DNA of 64,000 nucleotides from Zetaproteobacteria bacterium CG06_land_8_20_14_3_00_59_53 (GCA_002779605.1 PEWE01000002.1:1-64000), one strand, 5' to 3'. Shown: positions 37,942-48,680, counted from the first letter of the stretch. The notes: generated from the letters alone by a model not told the origin. Made by a program: numbers and translations.

Positions 37942-38835
37942 ATGGCCCAGATTACGGCTGCTGATGTAAAAAAACTGAGAGAGATGACCGGCGCAGGCAT
38001 GATGGACTGCAAGAAGGCGCTGGCTGCCTGTGACGGCGATCTGGACGCTTCTGTCGATTACCTGCGTAAGCATGGTCTGGCTGCGGCTTCCAAGAAGGCC
38101 GGCCGTGTGGCTGCCGAAGGCGTGGTGGCTGCCCTTGCCGACGGCGAGAACGGCGTGGTCATCGAAGTGAACGCGGAGACAGATTTCTCCAGCAAAAACG
38201 ACACCTTCACTTCTTTTGTGAATGCTGTTGCCGAGCTCGCACTGAGCAATAAGCCGGCCGATCTGGATGCCCTGAAGGCTCTCGATCTGAATGGCTCTTC
38301 CGTGCAGGACACACTGACCCGTCTGATCGCCACCATCGGCGAGAACATGGCGATCCGTCGTTACGAACTGGCAACGGTTCCGGGCGGTGTGGTGTCGGCT
38401 TATGTGCATGGCGCCGGCAAGATCGGTGTGCTGATCGGTATCAAGGGCGGCAATTCCGCAGCCCTGCAGGATCTGGGCCGCGGTATCGCCATGCATGTGG
38501 CTGCCGTGAATCCGCAGTACATCAAACGCGAGCAGGTTTCCGCCGATGCGGTCGAGCGTGAGCGTGCAGTGCTCTCCGAGCGTGCAGCTGCTTCCGGCAA
38601 GCCGGTCGAGATCGTTGACAAGATCGTCACCGGTCAGCTGAGCAAGTTCTACTCCGAGGTATGCCTGCTGGAGCAGGAATATGTGATGGACAGCGACAAG
38701 ACCGTGGGCAAGGCCGTCAAGGCCGTGCAGGCGGACGCCGATGTGGTTGTCATGCAGCGTTTCCAGCTTGGTGAAGGCATCGAGAAGGAAGAGACGGACT
38801 TTGCGGCAGAGGTGGCTGCTCAGATCAATGGCTGA
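37942..38835 (+). CDS. tsf: Elongation factor Ts
   Basis: EF-Ts exchanges GDP for GTP on EF-Tu. The 297-residue product opens with the UBA-like domain and has the EF-Tu contact TDFSSKND (about 80-87) and the [13 protein letters not shown] motif. A typical dimerisation and C-terminal region follow. GGAGGA precedes the ATG at 37942. Its stop overlaps the pyrH start by eight bases. Confidence 0.96.
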   Translation: MAQITAADVKKLREMTGAGMMDCKKALAACDGDLDASVDYLRKHGLAAASKKAGRVAAEGVVAALADGENGVVIEVNAETDFSSKNDTFTSFVNAVAELALSNKPADLDALKALDLNGSSVQDTLTRLIATIGENMAIRRYELATVPGGVVSAYVHGAGKIGVLIGIKGGNSAALQDLGRGIAMHVAAVNPQYIKREQVSADAVERERAVLSERAAASGKPVEIVDKIVTGQLSKFYSEVCLLEQEYVMDSDKTVGKAVKAVQADADVVVMQRFQLGEGIEKEETDFAAEVAAQING

Positions 38836-39589
38836 GTCCCCGGTTTCCGCCTCGGCGAATCAGGCTTCAGGGCAGCACCCGTACAAGCGGGTGCTGCTGA
38901 AGCTTTCCGGCGAAGTGCTGATGGGGGATACCGATTACGGTATCGAACCGGCCACCATTGAGCGTCTGGCTCTCGAACTGATTGATGTGCACAAATCCGG
39001 CGTACAGCTGGCTGTGGTCATCGGCGGGGGGAATATCTTCCGCGGCATGACCGGATCGGCGCGCGGTATGGACCGGGCGAGTGCCGACTATATGGGCATG
39101 ATGGCCACCATCATGAACGCCATTGCCCTGCAGGATGCCATCGAGCGCAACGGTGCCTATGTCCGTGTGATCTCGGCACTGCATGTGCGTGAGGTTGCCG
39201 AACCGTATATCCGTCGTCGTGCGATCCGGCATCTGGAGAAGGAGCGCATCGTCATTTTTGCGGCGGGTACCGGCAATCCATATTTCACCACCGATACGGC
39301 TGCCAGTCTGCGAGCCATGGAGATCGGGGCCGATGTGGTGCTCAAGGGTACCAAGGTGGATGGCGTGTATTCTGCAGATCCGAAGAAGGACCCTGAGGCT
39401 CGTCGTTACGAAACCGTTTCCTTTACCGATGCGCTCACCAAAAAGCTGGGTGTCATGGATTCCACTGCATTGTCGCTTTGCCGCGACAACGATATGCCTA
39501 TCATTGTGTTTGATGTGAACACTCCGGGTAATCTGTTGCGCGCGGTCCACGGCGAGCCTGTCGGGACACTGGTGCGGGAACTCGGTTGA
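38828..39589 (+). CDS. pyrH: UMP kinase
   Basis: This kinase converts UMP to UDP for pyrimidine synthesis. The 253-residue protein shows the amino-acid-kinase fold with [22 protein letters not shown], and the C-terminal [15 protein letters not shown]. It has a short N-terminal extension ([15 protein letters not shown]) over E. coli PyrH. The ATG at 38828 lies within the tsf end, so the two are coupled; starting later in the extension would lack any visible ribosome site. Confidence 0.93.
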   Translation: MAESPVSASANQASGQHPYKRVLLKLSGEVLMGDTDYGIEPATIERLALELIDVHKSGVQLAVVIGGGNIFRGMTGSARGMDRASADYMGMMATIMNAIALQDAIERNGAYVRVISALHVREVAEPYIRRRAIRHLEKERIVIFAAGTGNPYFTTDTAASLRAMEIGADVVLKGTKVDGVYSADPKKDPEARRYETVSFTDALTKKLGVMDSTALSLCRDNDMPIIVFDVNTPGNLLRAVHGEPVGTLVRELG

Positions 39590-39634
39590 CCGTTCAGGTT
39601 TGACAGATCAGGGCTGAAAGATGAGGGGTGAGAT

Positions 39635-40180
39635 ATGATGAAAGATATTGAATCGCGCATGAAAAAAACCATCAGTGTTCTCAAAGAGGACCTGACCCGA
39701 ATCCGTACCGGTCGGGCCAATGCTTCGCTGCTGGATCACCTGCGTGTGTCCTACTACGGCAGCGATCTGCCGATCAGCCAGGTGGCCAATCTTTCGGTGC
39801 CCGAGCCGCGCACGATCGTCATCGCGCCGTGGGAGAAGCCCATGCTCGGCACCATCGAGAAAGCGATTCTTGCATCTGACATCGGTATCACACCGAGCAA
39901 TGACGGCGTGATCATCCGCCTGACCCTGCCGGAACTGACCGAGGACCGTCGCAAGGAATTCGTCAAGCAGGTCAAGCAGATCGGCGAGAAGGCCCGTGTC
40001 GCCGTGCGCAATATCCGCCGAGATGCCAATGAAGAGGTCAAAAAACAGGTCAAGGACGATGGCCTTCCCGAAGACGAAAGCAAGCGCCGCCAGGATCAGA
40101 TCCAGCAACTGACGGATCAGTACATTGCCGAAATCGAGCATGTGCTGGAGCGCAAAGAGCACGACATTCTGACCGTCTGA
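39635..40180 (+). CDS. frr: Ribosome recycling factor
   Basis: The 181-residue factor splits terminated ribosomes together with EF-G. Conserved blocks are RTGRANASLLD, LPISQVANLSVPEPRT and RKEFVKQVKQIGEKARVAVRNIRRDAN. Length is near the usual 185. GAGGGGTGAGAT precedes the ATG at 39635; M2 is an equally possible start. Spacing to pyrH is 45 bases without a terminator. Confidence 0.95.
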   Translation: MMKDIESRMKKTISVLKEDLTRIRTGRANASLLDHLRVSYYGSDLPISQVANLSVPEPRTIVIAPWEKPMLGTIEKAILASDIGITPSNDGVIIRLTLPELTEDRRKEFVKQVKQIGEKARVAVRNIRRDANEEVKKQVKDDGLPEDESKRRQDQIQQLTDQYIAEIEHVLERKEHDILTV

Positions 40181-40220
40181 TGCGGTCTTCCCATCACCGG
40201 CATCCGGGTGCCTGCTCCTG

Positions 40221-40970
40221 ATGCAAAACAACAGCTCTCTGCCGCATCATGTGGCCGTTGTCATGGACGGCAACGGCCGCTGGGCCAAGTCGAGAGGCCT
40301 GCCGCGTCTTGAAGGCCACCGCCGCGGTGCGGCCAAGGCCCGGCAGATCGTCGAATGGGCTGCCGATGCGGGTATCAAACAGATATCCCTGTTCGCATTT
40401 TCCACTGAAAACTGGTCGCGCCCGAAGGTCGAGGTGCGTGGTCTGATGTCCATGCTGGCCACTCTGCTGCCGCGCGAGATACCGGCCATGCAGCAGAAAG
40501 GCGTGCGCGTGCGCGCACTCGGTGACATCAGCGCTCTGCCCGACAAGGCGCAGAAGGCCATCGAACGCGCCTGCCGCGAAACAGCCGGCAACGGCCGCAT
40601 TGAACTGGTTCTATGCCTGAATTACGGCGGGCAGCAGGAGGTGCTGGCCGGTGCCAGGCGCATGCTCGCATGGGCTGCCGGGCAGGAAGATGCACAGGCC
40701 GCACTGGCATCGATCGATGAGAAGGGTTTCCGTGAGTTTTTATGGTGTGCCGGACTCGCACCTGTCGATCTGTTGATCCGCACCGGCGGAGAACACCGCA
40801 TTTCCAACTTCTTCCTGTGGGATGTGGCGTATAGCGAGCTGTACTTCAGCGACCGCTACTGGCCTGATTTCGAGCAGGCCGATCTGCAGGCTGCGCTGGA
40901 TGATTATGCACGCCGCGAACGTCGCTTCGGAAAGATCAGCGAGCAACTTGCGGACAAGGGCAAGCCATGA
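40221..40970 (+). CDS. uppS: Undecaprenyl diphosphate synthase
   Basis: The cis-prenyltransferase makes the C55 carrier lipid for peptidoglycan and O-antigen. In 249 residues it shows MDGNGRWAKSRGLPRLEGH with the catalytic Asp, FSTENWSRP, and C-terminal RTGGEHRISNFFLWDVAYSELYF. It overlaps cdsA by four bases. No strong ribosome site precedes the ATG. Confidence 0.94.
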   Translation: MQNNSSLPHHVAVVMDGNGRWAKSRGLPRLEGHRRGAAKARQIVEWAADAGIKQISLFAFSTENWSRPKVEVRGLMSMLATLLPREIPAMQQKGVRVRALGDISALPDKAQKAIERACRETAGNGRIELVLCLNYGGQQEVLAGARRMLAWAAGQEDAQAALASIDEKGFREFLWCAGLAPVDLLIRTGGEHRISNFFLWDVAYSELYFSDRYWPDFEQADLQAALDDYARRERRFGKISEQLADKGKP

Positions 40971-41794
40971 GTGAACTGCTCAAGCGCATTCTGACCGCAT
41001 CCATCCTTGCACCGCTGGCTGTCTGGTGGCTGTTGTTCGCGCCCTCGCCGTGGTTCGAGGTGCTGCTCGGCATGCTGGGTCTGGCGGCCATGTTCGAATT
41101 GATCGTCATGCTGGCGCTGCCCGGACGTATCGCCTATGTGTTCAGCGGTGCAGCCGGCATCGCATTGTTAATTGTCTCGCAACAGGTGGCAGCGGTGATT
41201 CTGCTGCTCAGCGTGCTCTGGTTGGGCGTGTTCATGCTTGCCGTGCGCCGTGAATCCGCGATGCCTGTAGCCGAACAGACGCATCGTTTCGCTCTCGGTT
41301 GCTGGATGACCGTCTGGCTGCTGCTGTTTGTCTGGGTGACGGGCGTGCTGCATCACCTGCCTTCGGGGCATCTGTTCATGCTCGGCGCCTTTGTCGGCGT
41401 GTGGGCTGCGGATATCGGCGCCTATTTCGCGGGCCGGGCCTTTGGAAAAAACAAGTTGTGTCTGCCGATCAGTCCGGGCAAATCCGTTGAGGGTGCTATT
41501 GCGGGTGCCGTATGCGGCATACTTGCATCCGGCTCCATCTGGACGAGTTATACGGACCTGGCGATGCTGCCGGCGATGCTGATCGGTCTGGCTCTGGTCA
41601 TCACCGCGGTGCTCGGCGATCTGGGCGAGTCGGCCATCAAGCGCGCGGTCGGCGTGAAGGACAGTGGTCGCATGCTGCCCGGACACGGCGGCCTGCTGGA
41701 TCGGGTCGATGCGCTGCTTCCGGCAGTGGCCGTGGCCGGCGTGCTCTACCTGTTTGCCGGCGGGGCGCTGGGCATATCGCGGGTGGCCCTGTGA
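40967..41794 (+). CDS. cdsA: Phosphatidate cytidylyltransferase
   Basis: This integral membrane enzyme makes CDP-diacylglycerol for all phospholipids. The 275 residues contain about eight membrane segments, and the signature DLGESAIKRAVGVKDSGRMLPGHGGLLDRVD (split here around residues 208-240) lies near the C-terminus, with conserved Asp residues for metal binding. KSVEGAIAGAVCG precedes it. It is coupled to uppS by ATGA and to dxr by GTGA. Confidence 0.92.
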   Translation: MSELLKRILTASILAPLAVWWLLFAPSPWFEVLLGMLGLAAMFELIVMLALPGRIAYVFSGAAGIALLIVSQQVAAVILLLSVLWLGVFMLAVRRESAMPVAEQTHRFALGCWMTVWLLLFVWVTGVLHHLPSGHLFMLGAFVGVWAADIGAYFAGRAFGKNKLCLPISPGKSVEGAIAGAVCGILASGSIWTSYTDLAMLPAMLIGLALVITAVLGDLGESAIKRAVGVKDSGRMLPGHGGLLDRVDALLPAVAVAGVLYLFAGGALGISRVAL

Positions 41795-42945
41795 AGCGCA
41801 TTACCATTCTGGGGGCGACCGGCTCCATCGGATCAAGCACTGCCGATGTGGTGCTGCGCCATGCCGATCAGTTCACCGTGCATGCACTGGTGGGGCATCG
41901 CAACCACCAGCGCATGCTGCAACTGGCGCATGCGCTGAAGCCTGCATGGGTCATCATGACCGATGCGCAGGCGGCTGCCGAATTGCAGGGCAATCTGCCC
42001 GATGGATGCAGACTGGGCAGCGATATGGATGCCGCCGTTGCCGCATCCACCGATGCATCGGTGGATATCGTGCTGGCGGCGATGGTCGGGGCTGTAGGGC
42101 TTCCTGCCGCACTGGCCGCAGTGCATGCGGGCAAGCGCGTGGCGCTGGCCAACAAGGAATGCCTGGTGACGGCAGGGCGGTTGTTCATGCAGGCCGCAAA
42201 AGACAGCGGGGCAGTCGTGGTGCCGGTGGATTCCGAGCATGCGGCTGTTCACCAGTGTCTGGTCGGTCACGACGCAGGTTCGATCCGCCGCATCATCCTG
42301 ACGGCTTCGGGCGGCCCGTTCCGCGACCGGGAGCCCTCCACCATGGAAGACATCACGCCGGAGCAGGCCGTGGCGCATCCCAACTGGGATATGGGCGCGA
42401 AGATCAGTGTGGATTCTGCCACCATGATGAACAAGGCGCTGGAGCTGATCGAGGCCCGATGGTTGTTTGATGTCGCACCCGACAAACTCTCCGCCATCAT
42501 CCATCCGCAGAGCATCATCCACGGCATGGTTGAATACACCGACGGTTCGGTGGTCGCACAGCTGGCGGAACCGGATATGCGCGGCCCCATCGCCTATGCC
42601 CTGCGTATGAGCCCGAGGCTTGCATCGGGCATCGATTTTCTTGATCTGGCAACGCGCGGCAGGCTCGATTTCCAGGCTGTGGACGAGGCCCGTTTCCCGT
42701 CCATGCGGCTGGTGAAATCCGTGCTCGCCGGGGCCGATTCACTGGCTGTGGCATTCAATGCCGCCAATGAAACAGCCAATCAGGCATTCCGCGACCGACG
42801 CATCGGTTTTATGGACATCGTGCGGGTCGTGGAGCAGGTGATGCAGGGCTGCGAAGATGTTTCCGTTCATTCGCTGGATGAGGTATGGTCCCGCGACCAC
42901 GAAAGCCGCGTCATGGCGGAATCACACATCCGGAGGATCACTTGA
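41791..42945 (+). CDS. dxr: 1-deoxy-D-xylulose 5-phosphate reductoisomerase
   Basis: Dxr makes methylerythritol phosphate, the committed isoprenoid step, which feeds the neighbouring uppS. The 384-residue product has the NADPH loop LGATGSIGSSTADVV, ANKECLVTAG, VDSEHAAVHQCL (metal site Asp, Glu), and TASGGPFRDR. The GTG start at 41791 overlaps the cdsA stop; a longer upstream frame lies wholly inside cdsA. TTGA couples it to rseP. Confidence 0.94.
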   Translation: MKRITILGATGSIGSSTADVVLRHADQFTVHALVGHRNHQRMLQLAHALKPAWVIMTDAQAAAELQGNLPDGCRLGSDMDAAVAASTDASVDIVLAAMVGAVGLPAALAAVHAGKRVALANKECLVTAGRLFMQAAKDSGAVVVPVDSEHAAVHQCLVGHDAGSIRRIILTASGGPFRDREPSTMEDITPEQAVAHPNWDMGAKISVDSATMMNKALELIEARWLFDVAPDKLSAIIHPQSIIHGMVEYTDGSVVAQLAEPDMRGPIAYALRMSPRLASGIDFLDLATRGRLDFQAVDEARFPSMRLVKSVLAGADSLAVAFNAANETANQAFRDRRIGFMDIVRVVEQVMQGCEDVSVHSLDEVWSRDHESRVMAESHIRRIT

Positions 42946-44300
42946 TCGAAACCCTGCACACTGTGGCGGCTTTTGTCGTTGCTATTGCACTGCTGATCGC
43001 AGTGCACGAGTTCGGACATTTCATCGTCGCGCGCAAACTTGGCGTGAAAGTGGAGAAGTTTTCCATCGGCTTCGGTCCGGCACTGTTATCCTGGCGCAGC
43101 CAGGATAAGGAAGTACTGTATGTGATCGCTGCCATCCCGCTTGGCGGCTATGTGAAGATGCTCGGCGAGAATCCCGATGAGCAGGGCGATGAGGCCAAGG
43201 TGGAACTTTCCGAGGAAGACCGCCTGCGATCTTTCGATGTACAGCCGGTATGGAAACGCGCCTCGATCGCTGTTGCCGGTCCACTGTTCAATTTCCTGTT
43301 CGCCATCGTTGCCTACATGATCGTCGGTTGGGGCGGCCAGTCGGTACTGCCGCCAGTGATCGGTCACGTGGCACCGGCGTCTCTTGCCGAACAATCCGGC
43401 CTGTTGGAACAGGATCGCATCCTCACAGCGCAGGGTGTTGCGGTTCATTCCTGGCAGCAGGTCGAAGAGATCGCCAAGGATCGTGTCGGACACAGCCTTT
43501 CCCTGCTGGTGAACCGCGGCGGAAGCGAGCGCAGTGTGGAGATCGATGTACCGCAGACCGCGCTTGATCCGCTGCTGATTAATGTTGCTGCCGACAATAT
43601 CGGCATGGGCCCGGGTACGCAGGTGGTGGTTGCCGATGTGGTCAAGGATTCTCCTGCCGATCTGGGAGGCTTGCGGGCCGGTGATGTGGTGATCGATATT
43701 TCAGGCTCTCCGGTTTCAGGTATTTCCGCGTTCATCGACGAGATTCGTGCGCATGCGGGCAAAACCGTTCCCATCAGCGTGAAGCGTGGCGATGTGCTGG
43801 TGAATCTTGCGATTTCCCCGCAGGTGGATAACAACGGTCACGGACGCATCGGTGCAAAGATGGCGACACGTTCCATGCTGCCGCCGGAAATCTATCATAT
43901 GAGTCCGATAGAAGGCGTGAAGTACGGCTTTGTGCGCACCTGGGAAATGACTTACATGACACTCGATGTGCTGGGCAAGATGCTGACCTCGGCGATTTCC
44001 CCGGAGAATCTCGGTGGGCCGATTGCGATCGCACAGATTGCCGGCAAGACAGCCGAACTGGGTCTGATCGCATTCATTTCCTTTCTGGCGCTGATCTCGG
44101 TGAATCTGGGTGTATTGAACCTGTTGCCGATTCCGGTGCTGGATGGCGGCCATCTGATCTATCTGGCCATCGAGAAGTTGAAAGGTTCGCCGCTTTCACC
44201 AAAGCTGATGGAGCGCACACAGATCGTCGGCATTGTACTGATCGGGGCTTTGATGATCTTTGCCTTCTATAATGATATTTCACGCTGGTTGAAGGGGTAG
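42942..44300 (+). CDS. rseP: RIP metalloprotease RseP
   Basis: A 452-residue inner-membrane zinc protease that cleaves anti-sigma factors and leftover signal peptides. HEFGH (about residues 22-26) supplies two zinc ligands and NLLPIPVLDGGHL (about 392-404) the third. Two PDZ domains lie between them, the second with GLRAGDVVIDISGSPVSG. I use the TTG at 42942: CGGAGGATCAC lies just before it, and it overlaps the dxr stop; no ATG fits. Position between dxr and bamA is classic. Confidence 0.92.
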   Translation: MIETLHTVAAFVVAIALLIAVHEFGHFIVARKLGVKVEKFSIGFGPALLSWRSQDKEVLYVIAAIPLGGYVKMLGENPDEQGDEAKVELSEEDRLRSFDVQPVWKRASIAVAGPLFNFLFAIVAYMIVGWGGQSVLPPVIGHVAPASLAEQSGLLEQDRILTAQGVAVHSWQQVEEIAKDRVGHSLSLLVNRGGSERSVEIDVPQTALDPLLINVAADNIGMGPGTQVVVADVVKDSPADLGGLRAGDVVIDISGSPVSGISAFIDEIRAHAGKTVPISVKRGDVLVNLAISPQVDNNGHGRIGAKMATRSMLPPEIYHMSPIEGVKYGFVRTWEMTYMTLDVLGKMLTSAISPENLGGPIAIAQIAGKTAELGLIAFISFLALISVNLGVLNLLPIPVLDGGHLIYLAIEKLKGSPLSPKLMERTQIVGIVLIGALMIFAFYNDISRWLKG

Positions 44301-44307
44301 GCGCTGC

Positions 44308-46647
44308 ATGGTTGGCGTGATGAACAAATACGGTTTTTTTCTATTTATGGGGCTCTTTTTGCTCGTTCCGGCAACGACGTATGCCGGGGACACGGCCGCA
44401 TCTCAATCAGCAAGCACGAATGATGCAGCGTCCGTGGCTGACATCCAGCCGATCGATACCATCGCCTCGATCGATGTGTCGGGCAATAAGGCGGTTGAGG
44501 TCGATGCCATTCTTGAGCGTATGCGTACCAAGGTGGGTGATAAGCTGGATCGCAAGCTCATCAGCCGTGATGTCCGGAAGCTTTATGCGACAGGATTCTT
44601 CAAGGATATCTCGGTCGCAGGTGCGGTTCGCTCCGACGGCAGGCATCTGACCATCCATGTAGTCGAAAACCCGGTGATTGCCTCGATCGAATACGATGGC
44701 CTGAAATCGGTCAAAGAAAAAGACCTGAAGATGCGCATGAAGCTCAAACCCGGGCATATCTTCAACACACCGGAACTTCAGGCCGACATCAACACGCTGC
44801 GCAAGGGTTATCTGAAAAAAGGCTATTATCAGGTGGATGTTCAGCCCGTGCAGAAGCTGCGAGATGATGGTCGCGTGGACCTGACCATGAAGATTTATGA
44901 AGGCGATGTTACCCGCATCAAGCGCATTCACTTCATCGGCAATGAGGCATTTGATAGCGACACACTCGCCGGCGTGATCGCCTCACGTACCGCCGATCTG
45001 CCTGCGTGGTTCAGCGATCGCGATGTGTTTGACCGCAAGCGCCTGGATGCCGACCAGCAGATCATGATGCAGCACTATATGAACAAGGGCTATCTTGATG
45101 CCAAAGTGGAATCGACACTGCTGCAGCTATCCCCGGACAGGCAATGGTTCTACGTGACCTTCTCCATTCACGAAGGGCCGCAGTATCAGGTCAGCAGCAT
45201 TGAAATCACGGGTGATATGGTTCCGGACAGGGAAACTCTGCTGCCTCTGCTGCAATTGCAGGCGGGCGATACCTATTCGCTTGAAAAGTTGCGTGACAGC
45301 ATCACCGATATCACCACGCGGGTAGGCGACGAGGGTTATGCATTTGCCACCGTGACCCCGGAATTCGAACGCTTCCCCGATCAGAAGCGCGTCAATCTCA
45401 AGCTGAATATCGAGAAGGGCAGGGAAGTGTATGTCGAGCGCATCGAGATCAGCGGCAATACCAAGACCGAAGACAATGTGGTACGTCGCGAGATGCGGCA
45501 GCTCGAAGGCTCGCGTTTCTCCAGCAGCAATCTGGAGGAGAGCAAGAAACGTATCGGCAGGCTCGGATACTTTGACGATGTGCGCATTTCCATGCCGCGC
45601 GGCACAGCACCCGACAAGGTAGATCTGAAGCTCGGTGTGAGCGAGAAATCGACCGGTTCATGGTCGTTCGGTGTGGGCTATTCCCAGCTTGAAAAGGTGT
45701 TCTTCCGCAGCACTATCAAGCAGAACAACTTCCTGGGCAAGGGCTATTCGACGAACCTGTCCGGCGATCTGGGCGCAAAAACCCAGAACTTCAGCGCCAG
45801 CGTGACCGACCCGTATTTCATGGGTGAAGACTTCAGCGCTTCGATCAACGGATTCAAGCGGCAGACAACGCTGCAGAGCCTTAACTCCTACAAGGAAAAC
45901 AGCTTCGGTGGTGGCGTGGGCTTCGGCTTGCCGATCACCGACAACCTGACCTACAACCTTTCCTACCAGTATACGCAGACAAATATTTTCGACGTGCTGC
46001 CCGGTGCTTCCCGTTTGCTGCTCAACCAGATCGGCAAGCAAAGCACGGGTGAGCTAAGCAACTCGCTCACTTGGGACAGTCGCGACAGCGCCATCAATGC
46101 GCGCAGCGGTTCGGTGATGTCCGGCGGAACGAGCATAGCTGGTCTCGGCGGAACGAACCGTTTTTACACAGCCTCGGTCGAAGCTAGGTCATATTTCGAC
46201 CTGGGCAACGACTTCATCCTGAATCCCGGCACCCGCGCTGCCTATATCAAGGGTTACAATCGCAAGGCCGTGCCCATCAACCGCAGGCTCTCGCTGGGCG
46301 GTATCGGCACGGTGCGAGGCTTCGACTCATCGGGTATCACGATCCGTGATCCGCTGACCAACGATATTCTGGGCGGTAATAAATCCGCTTCGGCCAGCCT
46401 CAACCTGTTTTTCCCCTTGCCGTATATCCGCACCTCGGGCTTCCGCGGAGTTGCCTTCTTTGATGCCGGCGATGTCGCCGATTTCAATCAGATGCTGAGT
46501 TTCGGAAGGACACGCCTTACAACAGGCTTCGGTATGGAATGGCTTTCCCCGATCGGTCCGCTTGGGTTATCATGGGGCATTGTGTTGCGCGACCGTCAGG
46601 GTGACGTGCGCAGAAACTTCGAATTTGCTTTAGGCCAGACATTTTAA
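44308..46647 (+). CDS. bamA: Outer-membrane protein assembly factor BamA
   Basis: BamA inserts beta-barrel proteins into the outer membrane. The 779-residue protein has a signal peptide (ending ATTYAG), five POTRA repeats (about 45-430, such as IASIDVSGNKAVEVDAIL and VYVERIEISGNTKTEDNVV), and a 16-strand barrel. The lid loop VRGF motif is present (GGIGTVRGFDSSGI), and the protein ends in Phe (FALGQTF). The start could be ATG 44308 or 44320. AGGGG upstream favours the first. Confidence 0.95.
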   Translation: MVGVMNKYGFFLFMGLFLLVPATTYAGDTAASQSASTNDAASVADIQPIDTIASIDVSGNKAVEVDAILERMRTKVGDKLDRKLISRDVRKLYATGFFKDISVAGAVRSDGRHLTIHVVENPVIASIEYDGLKSVKEKDLKMRMKLKPGHIFNTPELQADINTLRKGYLKKGYYQVDVQPVQKLRDDGRVDLTMKIYEGDVTRIKRIHFIGNEAFDSDTLAGVIASRTADLPAWFSDRDVFDRKRLDADQQIMMQHYMNKGYLDAKVESTLLQLSPDRQWFYVTFSIHEGPQYQVSSIEITGDMVPDRETLLPLLQLQAGDTYSLEKLRDSITDITTRVGDEGYAFATVTPEFERFPDQKRVNLKLNIEKGREVYVERIEISGNTKTEDNVVRREMRQLEGSRFSSSNLEESKKRIGRLGYFDDVRISMPRGTAPDKVDLKLGVSEKSTGSWSFGVGYSQLEKVFFRSTIKQNNFLGKGYSTNLSGDLGAKTQNFSASVTDPYFMGEDFSASINGFKRQTTLQSLNSYKENSFGGGVGFGLPITDNLTYNLSYQYTQTNIFDVLPGASRLLLNQIGKQSTGELSNSLTWDSRDSAINARSGSVMSGGTSIAGLGGTNRFYTASVEARSYFDLGNDFILNPGTRAAYIKGYNRKAVPINRRLSLGGIGTVRGFDSSGITIRDPLTNDILGGNKSASASLNLFFPLPYIRTSGFRGVAFFDAGDVADFNQMLSFGRTRLTTGFGMEWLSPIGPLGLSWGIVLRDRQGDVRRNFEFALGQTF

Positions 46648-46674
46648 TTGGTGACTATCTCCAAAGGAGTGAAT

Positions 46675-47187
46675 ATGAATATTCGCATGTTAATCCCCGG
46701 AATGCTTGCTTTCGGCCTGTTGGCCTCATCCGGGGCCGGTGCGGCCGAGATGAAGATCGTGTATGTCGATGTGAAGAGTGCCATCGAGAATACCGCGAAA
46801 TTCCGCGACGGACTGCAGCATCTTGAGGGCATCAAGAATGCCAAACAGAAAGAGCTGGAAGGCCTGCGCGATAAAATCAACCAGATGGACAAGGATCTGC
46901 TGAATCAGTCCATGGCCATGTCGCCGGACAAGCTTGCGGAAAAGCAGCAGGAAGTGGACGATATGAAAACCGACTTCCAGCGCAAACTGCAGGATGCCCA
47001 GCGCGCCATGGAGCTTGAAAAGAACCGCCTTCTGCAGGGCGTGTACACCAAGTTCGGGGAAAAGATCCAGGAGTTCGCCGCCAAGAAGGGCTACGATTAT
47101 ATCCTGACCAAGCCTTCCGTGCTGTACGTCAAACCCGCGCTTGATGTGACCGACGAGGTAACCAAGCTGCTTGACGCAAGCAAGTAA
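46675..47187 (+). CDS. skp: Periplasmic chaperone Skp/OmpH family
   Basis: A 170-residue periplasmic chaperone that holds unfolded outer-membrane proteins for BamA. The signal peptide ends GAGAAE, followed by KIVYVDVKSAIENTAKF and a long charged coiled coil (about 50-130) that forms the tentacles. AAAGGAGTGAAT precedes the ATG at 46675, 27 bases after bamA. It lies between bamA and lpxD as in most proteobacteria. Confidence 0.9.
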   Translation: MNIRMLIPGMLAFGLLASSGAGAAEMKIVYVDVKSAIENTAKFRDGLQHLEGIKNAKQKELEGLRDKINQMDKDLLNQSMAMSPDKLAEKQQEVDDMKTDFQRKLQDAQRAMELEKNRLLQGVYTKFGEKIQEFAAKKGYDYILTKPSVLYVKPALDVTDEVTKLLDASK

Positions 47188-47190
47188 GCT

Positions 47191-48210
47191 ATGACCAACC
47201 GGGCTCTGACCCTTGGCGAGGCCGCCCGACTGGTGTCGGGCAGCCTGCATCACGCCGGGGAAGATGATGTCGTCACGGGTGTCAACACACTTGCCGAGGC
47301 CGATGCAACACAGGTCTCGTTCCTTGCCAACCGCAAATACGCAAAAGACTTCGCGGCCTCAAAGGCCGGGGTGATCCTGCTTGCCGGAGAGACGCTGCCG
47401 GAAGCCGCCCGTCCGCTGATCCGCGTCAAAGACCCGTACCTCGCCTTTGCCCTGCTACAGCGTCACTTTCATCCCGATGTGCTGGCCTCCGGCCAGCGCC
47501 ATCCATCGGCTGTGATCGATGCCTCGGCGCGCCTGGCGCCTGATGTCGATGTTGGTGCACAGGTCGTTATCGGCGCGAACGTCAGTATCGCGGCCGGCAG
47601 CAGGATCGGTGCCGCTTGTGTGCTTGAGGATGGGGCTCAAATCGGCGAAAACTGTCTGCTGCACTCCCGTTCAACCATCGGTGCTGACTGCGTTCTGGGT
47701 AACCGTGTGATCATTCAGGTTGGGGCTGTGATCGGCTCCGACGGTTTCGGTTACGCATGGAGCGGTCGCGAACATCTGAAGATTCCGCAGGTCGGCCGTG
47801 TCGTGCTTGAGGACGATGTCGAAATCGGCGCCAACACCTGTATCGATCGCGGAGCAATCGGTGATACGGTCATTCGTCGCGGTGTGAAGCTGGATAACCT
47901 TATCCAGATCGGTCACAACGTTGATATCGGCGCATTCAGCATCATGGCAAGTCAGGTAGGTGTTTCAGGCTCCACAACAGTGGGGCAGGGCTGCCAGTTC
48001 GGCGGTCAGGTCGGAACGGCCGGTCACATCAAGATCGGCGACGGCTGCAAGATCGCAGCCAAGAGCGGCGTGGCAGGCGATCTGGAAGCAGGTGGAACCT
48101 ATGCCGGCATCCCTGTGATGCCGCATAAGGTCTGGCTGAAGGTATCGGCCATCCTGCCGCGCCTTCCGGGCCTGTGGGGCAAGCTTTCCGCATTGGGATT
48201 CAAATCATGA
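47191..48210 (+). CDS. lpxD: UDP-3-O-acylglucosamine N-acyltransferase
   Basis: LpxD adds the second acyl chain in lipid A synthesis. The 339-residue protein has an N-terminal uridine-binding domain ([15 protein letters not shown]), then a left-handed beta helix of hexapeptide repeats. The catalytic His is in [11 protein letters not shown] (about 239), and the C-terminus is helical. It begins three bases after skp and overlaps fabZ by four. Confidence 0.94.
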   Translation: MTNRALTLGEAARLVSGSLHHAGEDDVVTGVNTLAEADATQVSFLANRKYAKDFAASKAGVILLAGETLPEAARPLIRVKDPYLAFALLQRHFHPDVLASGQRHPSAVIDASARLAPDVDVGAQVVIGANVSIAAGSRIGAACVLEDGAQIGENCLLHSRSTIGADCVLGNRVIIQVGAVIGSDGFGYAWSGREHLKIPQVGRVVLEDDVEIGANTCIDRGAIGDTVIRRGVKLDNLIQIGHNVDIGAFSIMASQVGVSGSTTVGQGCQFGGQVGTAGHIKIGDGCKIAAKSGVAGDLEAGGTYAGIPVMPHKVWLKVSAILPRLPGLWGKLSALGFKS

Positions 48211-48680
48211 GCAGTACGAAGGGGCGTGCCGTGTCCGGATCGATGAATATTGATGATATTATGAAGCTGCTTCCGCATCGCTATCCCTTTTTGCTAGTGG
48301 ATCGCGTGCTGGATTTCGAGATCGAGAAGTCGATTCGTGCGGTGAAGAACGTCACCTACAACGAACCCCAGTTCATGGGGCATTTCCCGGACCATCCGGT
48401 GATGCCTGGCGTGATGATGGTGGAAGCCATGGCACAGGTGGGTGGCATACTCGCCTTCCAGTCGATTCCGAACGCGCGTGACTATCTGGTGTACTTCACC
48501 GGTATCGACAAGGTTCGCTTCCGCCGTCCGGTTCGCCCCGGCGATCAGATCATCTTCGAACTCACTCTGCTGCGCCGCCGCGGCCTGGTCTGGAAATTCC
48601 ACGGCAAGGCACTGGTGGATGGCGAACTGGCTTGTGAGGGCGAGTTGATGGCTACCCTGATGCCGCGGACCGACATATGA
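48207..48680 (+). CDS. fabZ: 3-hydroxyacyl-ACP dehydratase FabZ
   Basis: FabZ dehydrates beta-hydroxyacyl-ACP in fatty acid elongation and competes with LpxA/LpxD for the same substrate. The hot-dog fold motif [19 protein letters not shown] carries the catalytic His and Glu (about 60-78). The ATG at 48207 overlaps the lpxD stop and gives 157 residues; the methionine at 48243 would start nearer the conserved [16 protein letters not shown]. It overlaps lpxA by four bases. Confidence 0.94.
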   Translation: MSSTKGRAVSGSMNIDDIMKLLPHRYPFLLVDRVLDFEIEKSIRAVKNVTYNEPQFMGHFPDHPVMPGVMMVEAMAQVGGILAFQSIPNARDYLVYFTGIDKVRFRRPVRPGDQIIFELTLLRRRGLVWKFHGKALVDGELACEGELMATLMPRTDI